From JBMNEH01 sp050948665 (GTDB lineage: Bacteria > Bacillota > Clostridia > Christensenellales > UMGS416): a stretch of DNA of 64,000 bases. A model generated the notes under the pieces. That model was not told where the DNA came from. It searched no databases and saw only the letters and a program-made list of their open reading frames with translations. The position numbers and the translations under genes are program-made. Below, one piece after another: positions 42,651 through 50,799 of the stretch (position 1 is its first letter; every line of letters begins with the position of its first letter). The stretch spans positions 496,001 to 560,000 of the forward strand of contig JBMNEH010000001.1 of NCBI GenBank assembly GCA_050948665.1, written 5' to 3'.

Positions 42651-43700
42651 TTACCGCACCCCGCTTTTGTGAAAGGCGATCTCCCGGCAGAGAAACAGCC
42701 GCCAGGAGAAATCCGCCTGTATATCCGCATAATACAGTTTCGCAGTCTGCCCGGCCAGGGTGTCGGTCTCCCCGATAACAGTGGGGTACCAGCACAGGCT
42801 GTTTCCGCCGGAAAGCAAAAGGCAGGGCAGCTCCCAATGCTCCAGATCCGGGCTGTAGGAAATATAAATATCCCCCTCCCAGCTGTGCCATACCATGACC
42901 CAGCTCTCCAGATGGGTGTTCCAATGCACCGAGGGATTGCTGCCCGGTACGGTGACCAGGCCGGGGATCGGTGTGGACGGGCCCCCCAGCCCGGGGGAGG
43001 AGAAGCTTCCGCGGAAGTATTTGTACCAGGTCCCTGGCGCGCCCAGAGGATCATGGGAGATTGCCATACACAGGAAATTTTCCTGATAGAAGAGCACCCA
43101 GCGGGCGTTCTTCCCGTCCCATACGGCGCAGCAGTCCCCGGCGCCGCCCCATGTCGGCTCTTCCGGTTTCTCCCGCGCGGAGGTGATGATCTGCCGGGTC
43201 TCGCTCCAGGAAATGCCGTCGTCCGCGGAGCGGGTCACACCGATGGATTTCCAGGCAATATCGTTACCGGCATGGGGGTACCAGTGGTCCTCCATGTGGG
43301 AAAAGCCGATCAGATGCTCTTCCTCCAAACGGAAGACCGACATCAGCCAACTTCCGCCGTTATCCGGTCTCTCCCAATTGCCACGTCCGCCGTAGACCTC
43401 CTTCGCGTCATTGTCAAGCACCTGCTCCCGGGGCTGGTTGGAATCTCCACGGGTGCGGAAGTTTTTGTACTCCGCCCAGTACATGGTATATCCTCCCTCA
43501 AGGCCGGGCAATACGCTGATATGCCCGTCGGGGAAATAATGGAAGATCTCGGTAAAGCCGGGATTCCGGGGGTTGGGATTCCGCAGCCGGACGGCCTCCG
43601 CCGAAAGTACGGCAAAATAACCGCCGTATTGTTCCCTCCGTACGCCGATGCAGACGGCGCAGAGCAGGCCGCAGAGCAGCAATATACGCCAGCGCTTCAT
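42651..43700 (-). CDS. secreted beta-propeller protein (sialidase/GH43-like)
   Basis: 349 residues from the ATG at 43700, which has AAAGGAGG upstream. A short hydrophobic N-terminus (WRILLLCGLLCAVCIGV) suggests export or membrane anchoring. The rest is rich in Trp and Tyr, with an Asp-box-like TRSADDGISW and propeller-blade repeats such as ISYSPDLEHW, seen in sialidase and GH32/43-type five- or six-bladed folds. Candidate function: glycan hydrolase or glycan-binding protein. Catalytic residues cannot be assigned by eye. A good promoter lies upstream, divergent from xpt. Confidence 0.7.
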   Translation of the reverse strand: MKRWRILLLCGLLCAVCIGVRREQYGGYFAVLSAEAVRLRNPNPRNPGFTEIFHYFPDGHISVLPGLEGGYTMYWAEYKNFRTRGDSNQPREQVLDNDAKEVYGGRGNWERPDNGGSWLMSVFRLEEEHLIGFSHMEDHWYPHAGNDIAWKSIGVTRSADDGISWSETRQIITSAREKPEEPTWGGAGDCCAVWDGKNARWVLFYQENFLCMAISHDPLGAPGTWYKYFRGSFSSPGLGGPSTPIPGLVTVPGSNPSVHWNTHLESWVMVWHSWEGDIYISYSPDLEHWELPCLLLSGGNSLCWYPTVIGETDTLAGQTAKLYYADIQADFSWRLFLCREIAFHKSGVR

Positions 43701-43732
43701 CAATAGCCTCCTTTGGACAGTATGTTATACGA

Positions 43733-43762
43733 ATTATACCCCGGGACGGGGAACCCGGTCAA
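43733..43762 (-). promoter_or_regulatory. promoter of the beta-propeller gene
   Basis: Minus strand -35 TTGACC (43757-43762), 18-base spacer, -10 TATAAT (43733-43738). Confidence 0.75.
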
Positions 43763-43894
43763 CGCCGGAGTTGGCGCCGGGGATAATGTTCGGCTTTTTG
43801 ACGGGTATACATCGCAACTATGGTGAAAAATACGGAAAATTCTTCCAATTCCCTATAAGAATCGAATGTTTTTGTCAAAATGCTAAAATTCATA

Positions 43895-43923
43895 TTGCGT
43901 TATTCGTGAAGATGGGGTATACT
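43895..43923 (+). promoter_or_regulatory. promoter of xpt and the BMP lipoprotein gene
   Basis: TTGCGT (43895-43900), 17-base spacer, TATACT (43918-43923). Only about 15 bases remain before the xpt start, so there is no room for a purine riboswitch downstream of it. Confidence 0.7.
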
Positions 43924-43945
43924 CATTATTGTTGGGAGGTGCGCC

Positions 43946-44521
43946 TTGGAGCTGTTGAAGGAAAGGATCCTCAGAGAGGCCAGAGTGCTGCCCGGCCATG
44001 TTGTGCTGGTAGACGCCTTTATCAACCAGCAGATCGATCCGGAGCTGGCGCAGGCTATCGGGGTGGAGTTTGCCCGGCGTTTTGCCGGCGCCGGGGTGAC
44101 CCGTGTGCTGACCGCGGAAGCCTCCGGCATTGCCTTCGGGCTGACCGCGGCACTGGCGCTGGGCGTGCCCATGGTATTCGCCAGGAAGCATGTCGGCTCT
44201 AACCAGACCGGGGAGATGCTGATGGCGCCGGTGCGCAGTTATACTCACGGCGGCGTTAACCATCTGACCGTTAGCAAGCGATTCATTTTGCCGGGGGATA
44301 GGGTGCTGATCGTGGATGATTTCATGGCTATGGGCGAGGCTGCCCGGGGTTTGGTTTCCATCACGGAGCAGGCCGGGGCAACCGTAGCTGGCGTAGGCAT
44401 CGTGATTGAAAAGGCCTTTCAACCCGGAGGAGAATCCCTGCGGGAGGCGGGCTACCGGGTGGAAGCCCTGGCGCGGATCGCCGCAGTCAAAGAGGATGGC
44501 AGCATCATTCTTTACGAATGA
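43946..44521 (+). CDS. xpt: xanthine phosphoribosyltransferase
   Basis: 191 residues, starting at a TTG (43946) seven bases after GGGAGG. It converts xanthine and PRPP to XMP in purine salvage. Matches Firmicutes Xpt throughout: MELLKERILREARVLPGHVV, VDAFINQQIDPELAQAIG, TAEASGIAFG, FARKHVGSNQ, and the PRPP-binding RVLIVDDFMAMGEAARG. Cytoplasmic dimer. The BMP-family lipoprotein gene follows after 38 bases, which fits a salvage unit of nucleoside uptake and base conversion. Confidence 0.95.
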   Translation: MELLKERILREARVLPGHVVLVDAFINQQIDPELAQAIGVEFARRFAGAGVTRVLTAEASGIAFGLTAALALGVPMVFARKHVGSNQTGEMLMAPVRSYTHGGVNHLTVSKRFILPGDRVLIVDDFMAMGEAARGLVSITEQAGATVAGVGIVIEKAFQPGGESLREAGYRVEALARIAAVKEDGSIILYE

Positions 44522-44559
44522 TGATCCCATAAATAATTCGTTTTACGAAGGGAGTAACT

Positions 44560-45684
44560 ATGAAGAAAATTCTTGCTCTGGCTTTGGCCGCACTGATGGT
44601 ATGCGCCATCTTTGCCGGCTGCGCAAAGACCCAGGACACCGGCGATACCGGTGCCGAAGCCCCCGTCAGCGACGCTGCTGAGAGTGTCAAAGTTGGATTT
44701 ATCTATGTCGGGCCGGTAGGAGACGGCGGGTTTACCGCTGCCCATGACGCCGCCCGTCTGGCCATGCAGGAAAACATGAAGGATTACAATGTGGAGACCT
44801 TCATGGTGGAGAACGTACCGGAGTCCTCCGACTGCGCCACCGCTATCGAGTCCCTGATCAAACAGCAGGGCTGCACCATCATCTTCGCCACCAGCTTCGG
44901 CCACCAGCCCTATGTGGTGGAAATGGCGGAAAAATATCCCGATGTGACATTCTTCCATTGCTCAGGTTATGAGACCCGTGACAATCTGTCCCAGTACTTC
45001 GGCCGTATGTATCAGCCCCGTTACCTCTCCGGTATCGCCGCCGGCGCCGCCACCCAGACTGACAAGATCGGTTATGTGGCCGCCATGGGCATCCCGGAAG
45101 TTATCCGCGGCATCAACGCCTTTACCCTGGGTGTAAGATCCGTCAACCCCGATGCCGAAGTGCAGGTGGTCTGGACCAACACCTGGTATGACCCCACCTT
45201 GGAGCGCTCGGCTGCCCAGTCCCTGCTGGATGCCGGCTGTGACGTCATCGCCCAGCATCAGGACACCTTTGAGCCCGTTGCCGCCGCGGAAGAGGCCAAC
45301 GCTTATTCCGTAGGCTATCATACCTCCATGTTGGGCTCCGCTCCCAACGGCTACCTCACCGCCCCCATCTGGAATCTGGCCAACTATTACACCGAATCGG
45401 TGAAATCCGTGATCGACGGCACCTATGTCTCTTCTACCTATTGGGGCGGCCTGGAGACCGGCACCGTGCTGCTGGACGTATTCGGCCCCTCCGTCAGCGA
45501 GGAAACCAAGGCTCTGATCGCTGAGAAGCAGCAGGCCATCATTGACGGCACCTGGGATGTTTTCTACGGAGAGATCAAGGATCAGGCCGGTGAGGTGCGG
45601 GTCGCCGAGGGCGAGTCCCTTACCGATGAGGAGATCTGGGGCATTGATTGGTTCGTGGAAGGCGTTGTAGGCTCCGTGAACTGA
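44560..45684 (+). CDS. BMP-family lipoprotein (nucleoside-binding, PnrA-like)
   Basis: 374 residues with a lipoprotein signal (MKKILALALAALMVCAIFAGC, Cys21). The mature part follows the BMP/PnrA periplasmic-binding fold: VGFIYVGPVGDGGFTAAHD, IFATSFGHQPYVVEMAEKYPDVTFFHCSG (in part), IGYVAAMGIPEVIRGINAF and a late GLETGTVLL. Such proteins bind purine nucleosides for an ABC importer. The position after xpt supports a purine substrate. No ATPase or permease gene follows; a terminator and then a sulfatase come next. AAGGGAG precedes the ATG. Confidence 0.9.
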   Translation: MKKILALALAALMVCAIFAGCAKTQDTGDTGAEAPVSDAAESVKVGFIYVGPVGDGGFTAAHDAARLAMQENMKDYNVETFMVENVPESSDCATAIESLIKQQGCTIIFATSFGHQPYVVEMAEKYPDVTFFHCSGYETRDNLSQYFGRMYQPRYLSGIAAGAATQTDKIGYVAAMGIPEVIRGINAFTLGVRSVNPDAEVQVVWTNTWYDPTLERSAAQSLLDAGCDVIAQHQDTFEPVAAAEEANAYSVGYHTSMLGSAPNGYLTAPIWNLANYYTESVKSVIDGTYVSSTYWGGLETGTVLLDVFGPSVSEETKALIAEKQQAIIDGTWDVFYGEIKDQAGEVRVAEGESLTDEEIWGIDWFVEGVVGSVN

Positions 45685-45703
45685 TCCCTCCTTAAAACAG
45701 GAA

Positions 45704-45731
45704 ACACCCGGCTGTATGCCGGGTGTTTTTC
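45704..45731 (+). terminator. terminator of xpt-BMP lipoprotein unit
   Basis: 9-bp stem ACACCCGGC/GCCGGGTGT (45704-45712, 45718-45726) followed by TTTTTC. Confidence 0.85.
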
Positions 45732-45760
45732 TTGTGTTTTCACGGGGGTTGTGGCATACT
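45732..45760 (+). promoter_or_regulatory. possible promoter of the sulfatase gene
   Basis: TTGTGT (45732-45737), 17-base spacer, CATACT (45755-45760), directly after the preceding terminator. Confidence 0.5.
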
Positions 45761-45789
45761 GGGGAGGATCGCCGGGTGTGGAGGGCAGG

Positions 45790-47184
45790 ATGAAACGACC
45801 AAATATTCTTTTTTTTCTGGCGGATGATCTGGGAGGACGGGATCTGGGCTGTTACGGCTCCTCCTTTTATGAAACACCGAATTTGGACAGGCTGGCAAGG
45901 GAGGGCGTCCGTTTTACCGATGCCTATGCCGCCAGCCCGGTCTGCTCGCCCTCCCGTGCTGCGCTGATGACCGGGAAGTACCCGGCGCGGGTGGGGTTGA
46001 CGAATTATATCTACGGCCAGGAACGGGGACGGCTGATGGAGGTCCCCTTTGTCGACCATCTGCCGGAGAATGAGAAAGCGCTGCCGGCCGCCCTTCGGGA
46101 GGCCGGGTATCAGACCTGGCATGTCGGAAAGTGGCACCTGGGGGAGGAGCGGCTGATTTACGCTCACGGGTTTGAGCGGAATATCGGCGGATGCCACTGG
46201 GGGCATCCCGCGGGCGGGTATTTCGCCCCCTTCCGTAACCCGGTCATTGACGACAGCCGGGTGCCGGAGGGAACCTATCTGGACGAATGGCTGACCGATC
46301 AGGCGCTGACGCTGCTGCGGGATCGGGACAGAGAACGCCCCTTTTTCCTTAATTTCTGGTTCTATCTGGTGCACCAGCCCTGCCAGGCGCCGGAAGCGTT
46401 GGTGGAGAAATACCGCCGGAAGGCCGCCCGTTTGGGATTGGACAAGGCGGAAGCGCTGGTGCCCGGAGAAAACTTTCCTACGGCGAATAAGCGGAACGAG
46501 CGGGTGGTGCGGCGGGTATTGCAGTCCGACCCGGTATACGCCGCTATGGTGGAAATCATGGACAGCTGTATCGGCAGGGTGGTGGCGGCGCTGGAGGCAG
46601 AGGGCGCGCTGGAGGAGACCTGCGTAATATTCTCCTCGGACAACGGCGGCTTATCCACCGCGGAGGGTTCTCCCACCTGCAATCTTCCCCTGCTGGAGGG
46701 GAAGGGCTGGGGGTATGAGGGGGGCGTTCGGGAGCCGCTGATATGGCGCTGGCCCGGCCGCATACCGGCGGGGACGCTGACGCCCGCCCTGTTTACCGGC
46801 CCGGACCTGTATCCCACGCTGTTGGAGGCGGCAGGATTGCCCCTGATGCCCGAACAGCATATGGACGGGGTCAGCCTGCTGCCCGCCCTGGAGGGCAGAC
46901 CCTTTGACCGGGGCGCTATCTACTGGCATTACCCTCATTACGGTAACCAAGGGGGGACTCCGATCTGCGCCGTACGAGAGGGGAAATATAAGTTGCTGGA
47001 GTTCTTTGAGGACGGCCGGCTGGAGCTGTACGACCTGGAGGAGGACATTTCCGAATCCCGGAACCTGGCGGAAAGACTGCCCGGCGTCAGGGCAGGGCTC
47101 CATGCGTTGTTGACGGCATGGCGGGACCAGGAGGTCCGCGGCGCCATACCTGTCAGCAACCCCGATTACGACCCGATGGATTAA
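45790..47184 (+). CDS. type I sulfatase (arylsulfatase family)
   Basis: 464 residues from the ATG at 45790, which has GGAGGG upstream. Metal-binding DD (ADDLGGRD, residues 12-13), the formylglycine signature CSPSR with modifiable Cys52, GKWHLG, and the late SSDNGG and KGWGYEGGVREP motifs are all present. It hydrolyses sulfate esters. There is no obvious signal peptide, so it would act in the cytoplasm. A Cys-type sulfatase in an anaerobe needs a radical-SAM maturase, and none is in the window. The neighbouring secreted beta-propeller hints at sulfated glycan use. Confidence 0.93.
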   Translation: MKRPNILFFLADDLGGRDLGCYGSSFYETPNLDRLAREGVRFTDAYAASPVCSPSRAALMTGKYPARVGLTNYIYGQERGRLMEVPFVDHLPENEKALPAALREAGYQTWHVGKWHLGEERLIYAHGFERNIGGCHWGHPAGGYFAPFRNPVIDDSRVPEGTYLDEWLTDQALTLLRDRDRERPFFLNFWFYLVHQPCQAPEALVEKYRRKAARLGLDKAEALVPGENFPTANKRNERVVRRVLQSDPVYAAMVEIMDSCIGRVVAALEAEGALEETCVIFSSDNGGLSTAEGSPTCNLPLLEGKGWGYEGGVREPLIWRWPGRIPAGTLTPALFTGPDLYPTLLEAAGLPLMPEQHMDGVSLLPALEGRPFDRGAIYWHYPHYGNQGGTPICAVREGKYKLLEFFEDGRLELYDLEEDISESRNLAERLPGVRAGLHALLTAWRDQEVRGAIPVSNPDYDPMD

Positions 47185-47197
47185 GGCTTAAAAAAAT

Positions 47198-47230
47198 CGC
47201 CGCCGATCTTCCGGCGGCGGTTTTTATTTT
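47198..47230. terminator. bidirectional terminator between the sulfatase gene and the pyr operon
   Basis: 8-bp stem CGCCGCCG/CGGCGGCG (47198-47205, 47212-47219) with GTTTTTATTTT on the + strand and a T7 run on the minus strand (47190-47197), ending both the sulfatase and pyrI transcripts. Confidence 0.85.
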
Positions 47231-47640
47231 GCCCGGGTCTCGCAGTAGATGCAGCGGTAGGTGGAGGTTTCCGGGTCGGACAGCACAAACACGCTTTCCA
47301 GCGCCGGCTCATCGGCCGTGATGCACCGGGGGTTTCTACACCGCAGCACCCCCCGGAGCTCTCCCGGCAGCGCCAGCTGCTTTTTCTCGGTTATGATCCC
47401 GTCGCGGATGATGTTGACCGTGATCCCGGGGTCGATATACCCCAGCAGCTCCAGACGGAGGCGGATCAGCTCGTCGATCTTGATGATGTCCTTCTTTCCC
47501 ATACGGGTAGAGCGGACATTTTTGATGATAGCGACCGAGCAGTCAAGCTTTTCAAGCTCCAAATAGCGGTAGATCTCCATACTGCGGCCGGCAGTAATAT
47601 GGTCCAGTACAATGCCCTGACGGATATCATCAACATTCAT
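47224..47640 (-). CDS. pyrI: aspartate carbamoyltransferase regulatory chain
   Basis: 138 residues. The N-terminal allosteric domain (MNVDDIRQGIVLDHITAGRS, KKDIIKIDEL) binds nucleotides; the C-terminal zinc domain has CRNPRC and CIYC, giving four Cys. PyrI controls PyrB activity by CTP/ATP binding. It is the last gene of the pyr operon and overlaps pyrB by 11 bases. A PyrB-PyrI pair indicates allosteric control of the pathway. Confidence 0.95.
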   Translation of the reverse strand: MNVDDIRQGIVLDHITAGRSMEIYRYLELEKLDCSVAIIKNVRSTRMGKKDIIKIDELIRLRLELLGYIDPGITVNIIRDGIITEKKQLALPGELRGVLRCRNPRCITADEPALESVFVLSDPETSTYRCIYCETRAK

Positions 47641-48550
47641 GGGTTTCCTCCAACAGCTTTAATATCAATGCCATGCGGACAAATTTGCCGTAGCGTACCT
47701 GTTTGAAATAGCAAGCCCTGGGGTCCTTGTCTACAGATACCGATATCTCGTTGACCCGGGGAAGGGGGTGCAGCACGATCATGTCCGGCCGGGCCAAGGT
47801 CATTTTATCATCATCCAGTATGAAGGTATCCTTCAGCCGAACATAATCCGCTTCGTTGAAGAACCGCTCCCTCTGTACCCGGGTCATATACAGGCAGTCC
47901 AGACGGGGCATTGCCTCCTCAAGGGAGGTGGTCTCCTCCCAAGACGCGCCTACACGGCGGAGGAAATCCTTCATATACTCCGGCAGCCTCAACTCGGTGG
48001 GGGAGATCAGAATAAATCGATTGCCCGGGTAGCGCACCATCGCCTCCAGCAGGGAATGTACGGTGCGGCCGAACTGCAGGTCGCCGCACAGGCCCAAGGT
48101 AAGCCCCTCCAGCCGCCCTTTTTCACGGCGAATGGTCATCAGGTCGGCCAGGGTCTGGGTGGGGTGATTGTGACCGCCGTCCCCGGCGTTGATGACCGGT
48201 ACCCGGCTGCGGAGGGAGGCGGCCAGAGGAGCGCCCTCCCGGGGATGACGCATGGCAATGATATCAGTATACCAGGAGACCGTCTCCACCGTGTCCATCA
48301 CGCTCTCTCCCTTTGCGGAGGAGGAGGACATGGCGGAGGAGAAACCCAGCACGCTGCCCCCCAGGCTCAGCATGGCGGATTCAAAGGATAGCCGCGTACG
48401 TGTGGAGGGTTCGAAGAACAATGTGGCCAGCTGCTTGCCCCGGCAGGCGTCAGCGTAAGCCTCTGGACGGGAGAGGATGTCCTCACCCAGCACCATAAGC
48501 GTCTCCAGCTCCCCGGTGGAAAAATCTTCAATACACATCAAATGGCGCAT
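47630..48550 (-). CDS. pyrB: aspartate carbamoyltransferase catalytic chain
   Basis: 306 residues. It joins carbamoyl phosphate and aspartate to N-carbamoylaspartate. The carbamoyl-phosphate loop STRTRLSFE, the 80s loop with Ser/Lys (SSSAKGES), HPTQTLAD, and LHPLPRVNEIS are all intact. The second ligand-binding domain is of normal length. Gene order and GAGGTG before the ATG at 48550 fit operon translation. Its substrate carbamoyl phosphate would come from CarAB encoded upstream in the same operon. Confidence 0.96.
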   Translation of the reverse strand: MRHLMCIEDFSTGELETLMVLGEDILSRPEAYADACRGKQLATLFFEPSTRTRLSFESAMLSLGGSVLGFSSAMSSSSAKGESVMDTVETVSWYTDIIAMRHPREGAPLAASLRSRVPVINAGDGGHNHPTQTLADLMTIRREKGRLEGLTLGLCGDLQFGRTVHSLLEAMVRYPGNRFILISPTELRLPEYMKDFLRRVGASWEETTSLEEAMPRLDCLYMTRVQRERFFNEADYVRLKDTFILDDDKMTLARPDMIVLHPLPRVNEISVSVDKDPRACYFKQVRYGKFVRMALILKLLEETHEC

Positions 48551-48554
48551 GGTG

Positions 48555-49190
48555 TCACCTCATCCAGCTTTCGTCGGCAGGGTTGTCCCGGAAAGCCAGT
48601 ATCCTTCGGGCCGCTTCCGGGGGGATATAGCCTCTTTCGGCGGCTACATCCACCAGGGTATCCAGGTTGCAGAGGCTGTGGTTCTCAACGCCGGCCTCCG
48701 CCAGCCGGGTGAGGCCTTTCCGCATGCCGTATGTGAATATGCTGACGATGCCCAGCACCTCCGCTCCCGCGCCGCGTAGGGCGGCTACCACCTCCAGTAC
48801 GCTGCCGGCGGTGGAGATCAGGTCTTCCACCACCACGACCCTGTCTCCCGGTTCCAGTTTCCCCTCGATCTGATTGGTGCGGCCGTGGGTCTTCGCGTCG
48901 GAGCGGACATAGCCCATGGGCATCCCCAGCAGGTGCCCCACGATGGCGGCATGGGCGATCCCCGCGGTGGAGGTGCCCATCAACACCTCCGCCTGCGGAT
49001 AGAGATCCCGTATCAGAGCGGCCAATCCTTCCTCCACACGGTCGCGGACGGCGGGAGCGGTGAGAGTCAGGCGATTGTCGCAATAGATAGGGCTTTTGAT
49101 ACCGGAGGCCCAGGTAAAGGGCTGTTCCGGCCGGAGAAATACGGCGCCGATGGAGAGCAGGTCCCCGGCGATCCTTCTTTCGGCGTTCAT
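48555..49190 (-). CDS. pyrE: orotate phosphoribosyltransferase
   Basis: 211 residues. It converts orotate and PRPP to OMP. The PRPP motif VVVVEDLISTAGSVLEVVAA is intact, as are the N-terminal GAVFLRPEQPFTWASGIKSPIYCDNR and the flexible loop with KTHGRTNQIEG. GGGAGG precedes the ATG at 49190, which overlaps the pyrF stop by four bases. It lies between pyrF and pyrB in the operon. Confidence 0.95.
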   Translation of the reverse strand: MNAERRIAGDLLSIGAVFLRPEQPFTWASGIKSPIYCDNRLTLTAPAVRDRVEEGLAALIRDLYPQAEVLMGTSTAGIAHAAIVGHLLGMPMGYVRSDAKTHGRTNQIEGKLEPGDRVVVVEDLISTAGSVLEVVAALRGAGAEVLGIVSIFTYGMRKGLTRLAEAGVENHSLCNLDTLVDVAAERGYIPPEAARRILAFRDNPADESWMR

Positions 49191-49888
49191 GAGAGACCTC
49201 CCGTAAATTCTTCCACCGCCCTGCGATAAGCCGCCGCGGGGTCGGTGGCGGCGGTGATCGGCCGGCCTACAACGATGTAATCCGAGCCCAGGTTACGGGC
49301 CATGGCCGGGGTGGCGATACGGGCCTGGTCATCCTTTCCGGAACCGGCGAAACGGATACCCGGCGTCACCGTGAGGAACCCCTGCCCGCAGGCCTCTTTG
49401 ACCCTCTTCACCTCAAGGGGGGAGCAAACCACCCCGTCCAGCCCGGCCTCTTTGGCGTTCCGGGCATAACGGAGTACGGTATCCTCCATGGAGGACGTTA
49501 TGAGCATCTCCTCCCGCAGCTGCTCCGGGGAGGTGGAGGTCAGCTGGGTCACGGCGACCAGCAGAGGACGGCTACCATCCGGCCGGGTCAAACCCTCCAG
49601 CGCCGCTTTCATCATGGCTTTGGTACCGGCAGCATGGAGATTGACCATATCGGCCCCCTGCCCGGACAGCACCGCCATGGCTCGCTTTACGGTGTTTGGT
49701 ATGTCATGGAGCTTAAGGTCAAGGAAGACCCGATGTCCCCGTGCCTTGATATCCCGTACGATTTCCGGGCCGCAGGCATAATACAACTCCATTCCGATCT
49801 TCACAAAGGGTTTTTCTCCGGGAAACCTGTCAAGGAAGGAGAAGGTTTCTTCCCGCCCGGGAAAATCGCAGGCAATGATCACACACAT
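49187..49888 (-). CDS. pyrF: orotidine-5'-phosphate decarboxylase
   Basis: 233 residues, short PyrF type. It decarboxylates OMP to UMP, the last step of the pathway. The catalytic array FLDLKLHDIPNTVKRA with Asp-Lys-Asp is intact, as are DMVNLHAAG and the C-terminal PGIRF and YIVVGRPIT phosphate-binding parts. GGAGG precedes the ATG at 49888; the start overlaps the pyrD end by 10 bases. Confidence 0.96.
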   Translation of the reverse strand: MCVIIACDFPGREETFSFLDRFPGEKPFVKIGMELYYACGPEIVRDIKARGHRVFLDLKLHDIPNTVKRAMAVLSGQGADMVNLHAAGTKAMMKAALEGLTRPDGSRPLLVAVTQLTSTSPEQLREEMLITSSMEDTVLRYARNAKEAGLDGVVCSPLEVKRVKEACGQGFLTVTPGIRFAGSGKDDQARIATPAMARNLGSDYIVVGRPITAATDPAAAYRRAVEEFTGGLS

Positions 49889-50799
49889 CCGTGGGCACCT
49901 CCAATCAAATCAGAAAGTTTATCAACATGCATTTCATCCAGCAGTTCCGGCAGCTCCGCCAGTATCCGTGGACAGGCCAGAGGATCCCGCAGATTCTCCC
50001 CTCCGATCTGCACCGCCGTGGCGCCGGCCAGCAGCATTTCCACCACATCGCGGGCGCAGGTTATCCCGCCCATACCCATGATGGGGATATTTACCGCGTT
50101 GTACACCTGATAGACCATCCGCAGCGCCACCGGGAATACGCCGGGACCGGAGTATCCGCCGAAGGTATTGGCCAGTACCGGCCTCCGGGCGCGCAGATCG
50201 ATCCGCATGCCCAGAAGGGTGTTGATGAGACTGATGCCATCGGCCCCCGCCTCCTCGCAGGCGACCGCCATGGCGGCGATATCCGTTACATTGGGGGACA
50301 GCTTGATAAAGACCGGTTTTTCCACTGCCTTTTTCACCGCTGCCGTCACCGCCGCAGCTTGCGTCGGATCAGTGCCGAAGGCCATGCCGCCGTGTTTCAC
50401 ATTGGGGCAGGAGATGTTGACCTCCAGCGCGCCCACCGAGGGATCCTTCTCCAGCAGCGCCGCCGTTTCGGCGTATTCCTCCACAGAAAAGCCGGAGACA
50501 TTGGCAATGCATTGTTTGCGGTAGAAGGTGCGGAGTTTGGGCAGCTCATTTTCCAGCACCGCCATTACCCCGGGGTTCTGCAGCCCGACCGCGTTCAGCA
50601 TACCGGCAGGGCATTCTGCGACGCGGGGGAGGGGATTGCCGAACCGTGGTTCCCGGGTGGTGCCCTTTGTCACAAAACTGCCCAGAATGTTCGGGTCGAA
50701 AAAATCCAGATAATCGGCTCCGTAACCGAATACACCGGATGCCGGAATCAGGGGATTCTCCAGCTTCATTCCCGCCAGGGTCACCCTTAGGTCTGCCAT
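49879..50799 (-). CDS. pyrD: dihydroorotate dehydrogenase B, catalytic subunit (NAD-linked type)
   Basis: 306 residues from the ATG at 50799, which has GGGAGG upstream. It oxidises dihydroorotate to orotate with FMN. LENPLIPASGVFGYG, NISCPNVKHGGMAFGTDP with the catalytic Cys, KLSPNVTD, and the GGITCARDVVEMLLAGA FMN-phosphate loop are present. The adjacent pyrK encodes the electron-transfer subunit, so the enzyme is the heterotetrameric class 1B type that uses NAD+. Confidence 0.95.
   Translation of the reverse strand: MADLRVTLAGMKLENPLIPASGVFGYGADYLDFFDPNILGSFVTKGTTREPRFGNPLPRVAECPAGMLNAVGLQNPGVMAVLENELPKLRTFYRKQCIANVSGFSVEEYAETAALLEKDPSVGALEVNISCPNVKHGGMAFGTDPTQAAAVTAAVKKAVEKPVFIKLSPNVTDIAAMAVACEEAGADGISLINTLLGMRIDLRARRPVLANTFGGYSGPGVFPVALRMVYQVYNAVNIPIMGMGGITCARDVVEMLLAGATAVQIGGENLRDPLACPRILAELPELLDEMHVDKLSDLIGGAHGCV

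Noticed and set aside
43763..43945. Possible purine riboswitch before xpt
   Set aside because: No conserved purine-aptamer junctions or paired loops were found, and the promoter lies only about 20 bases from the start codon.
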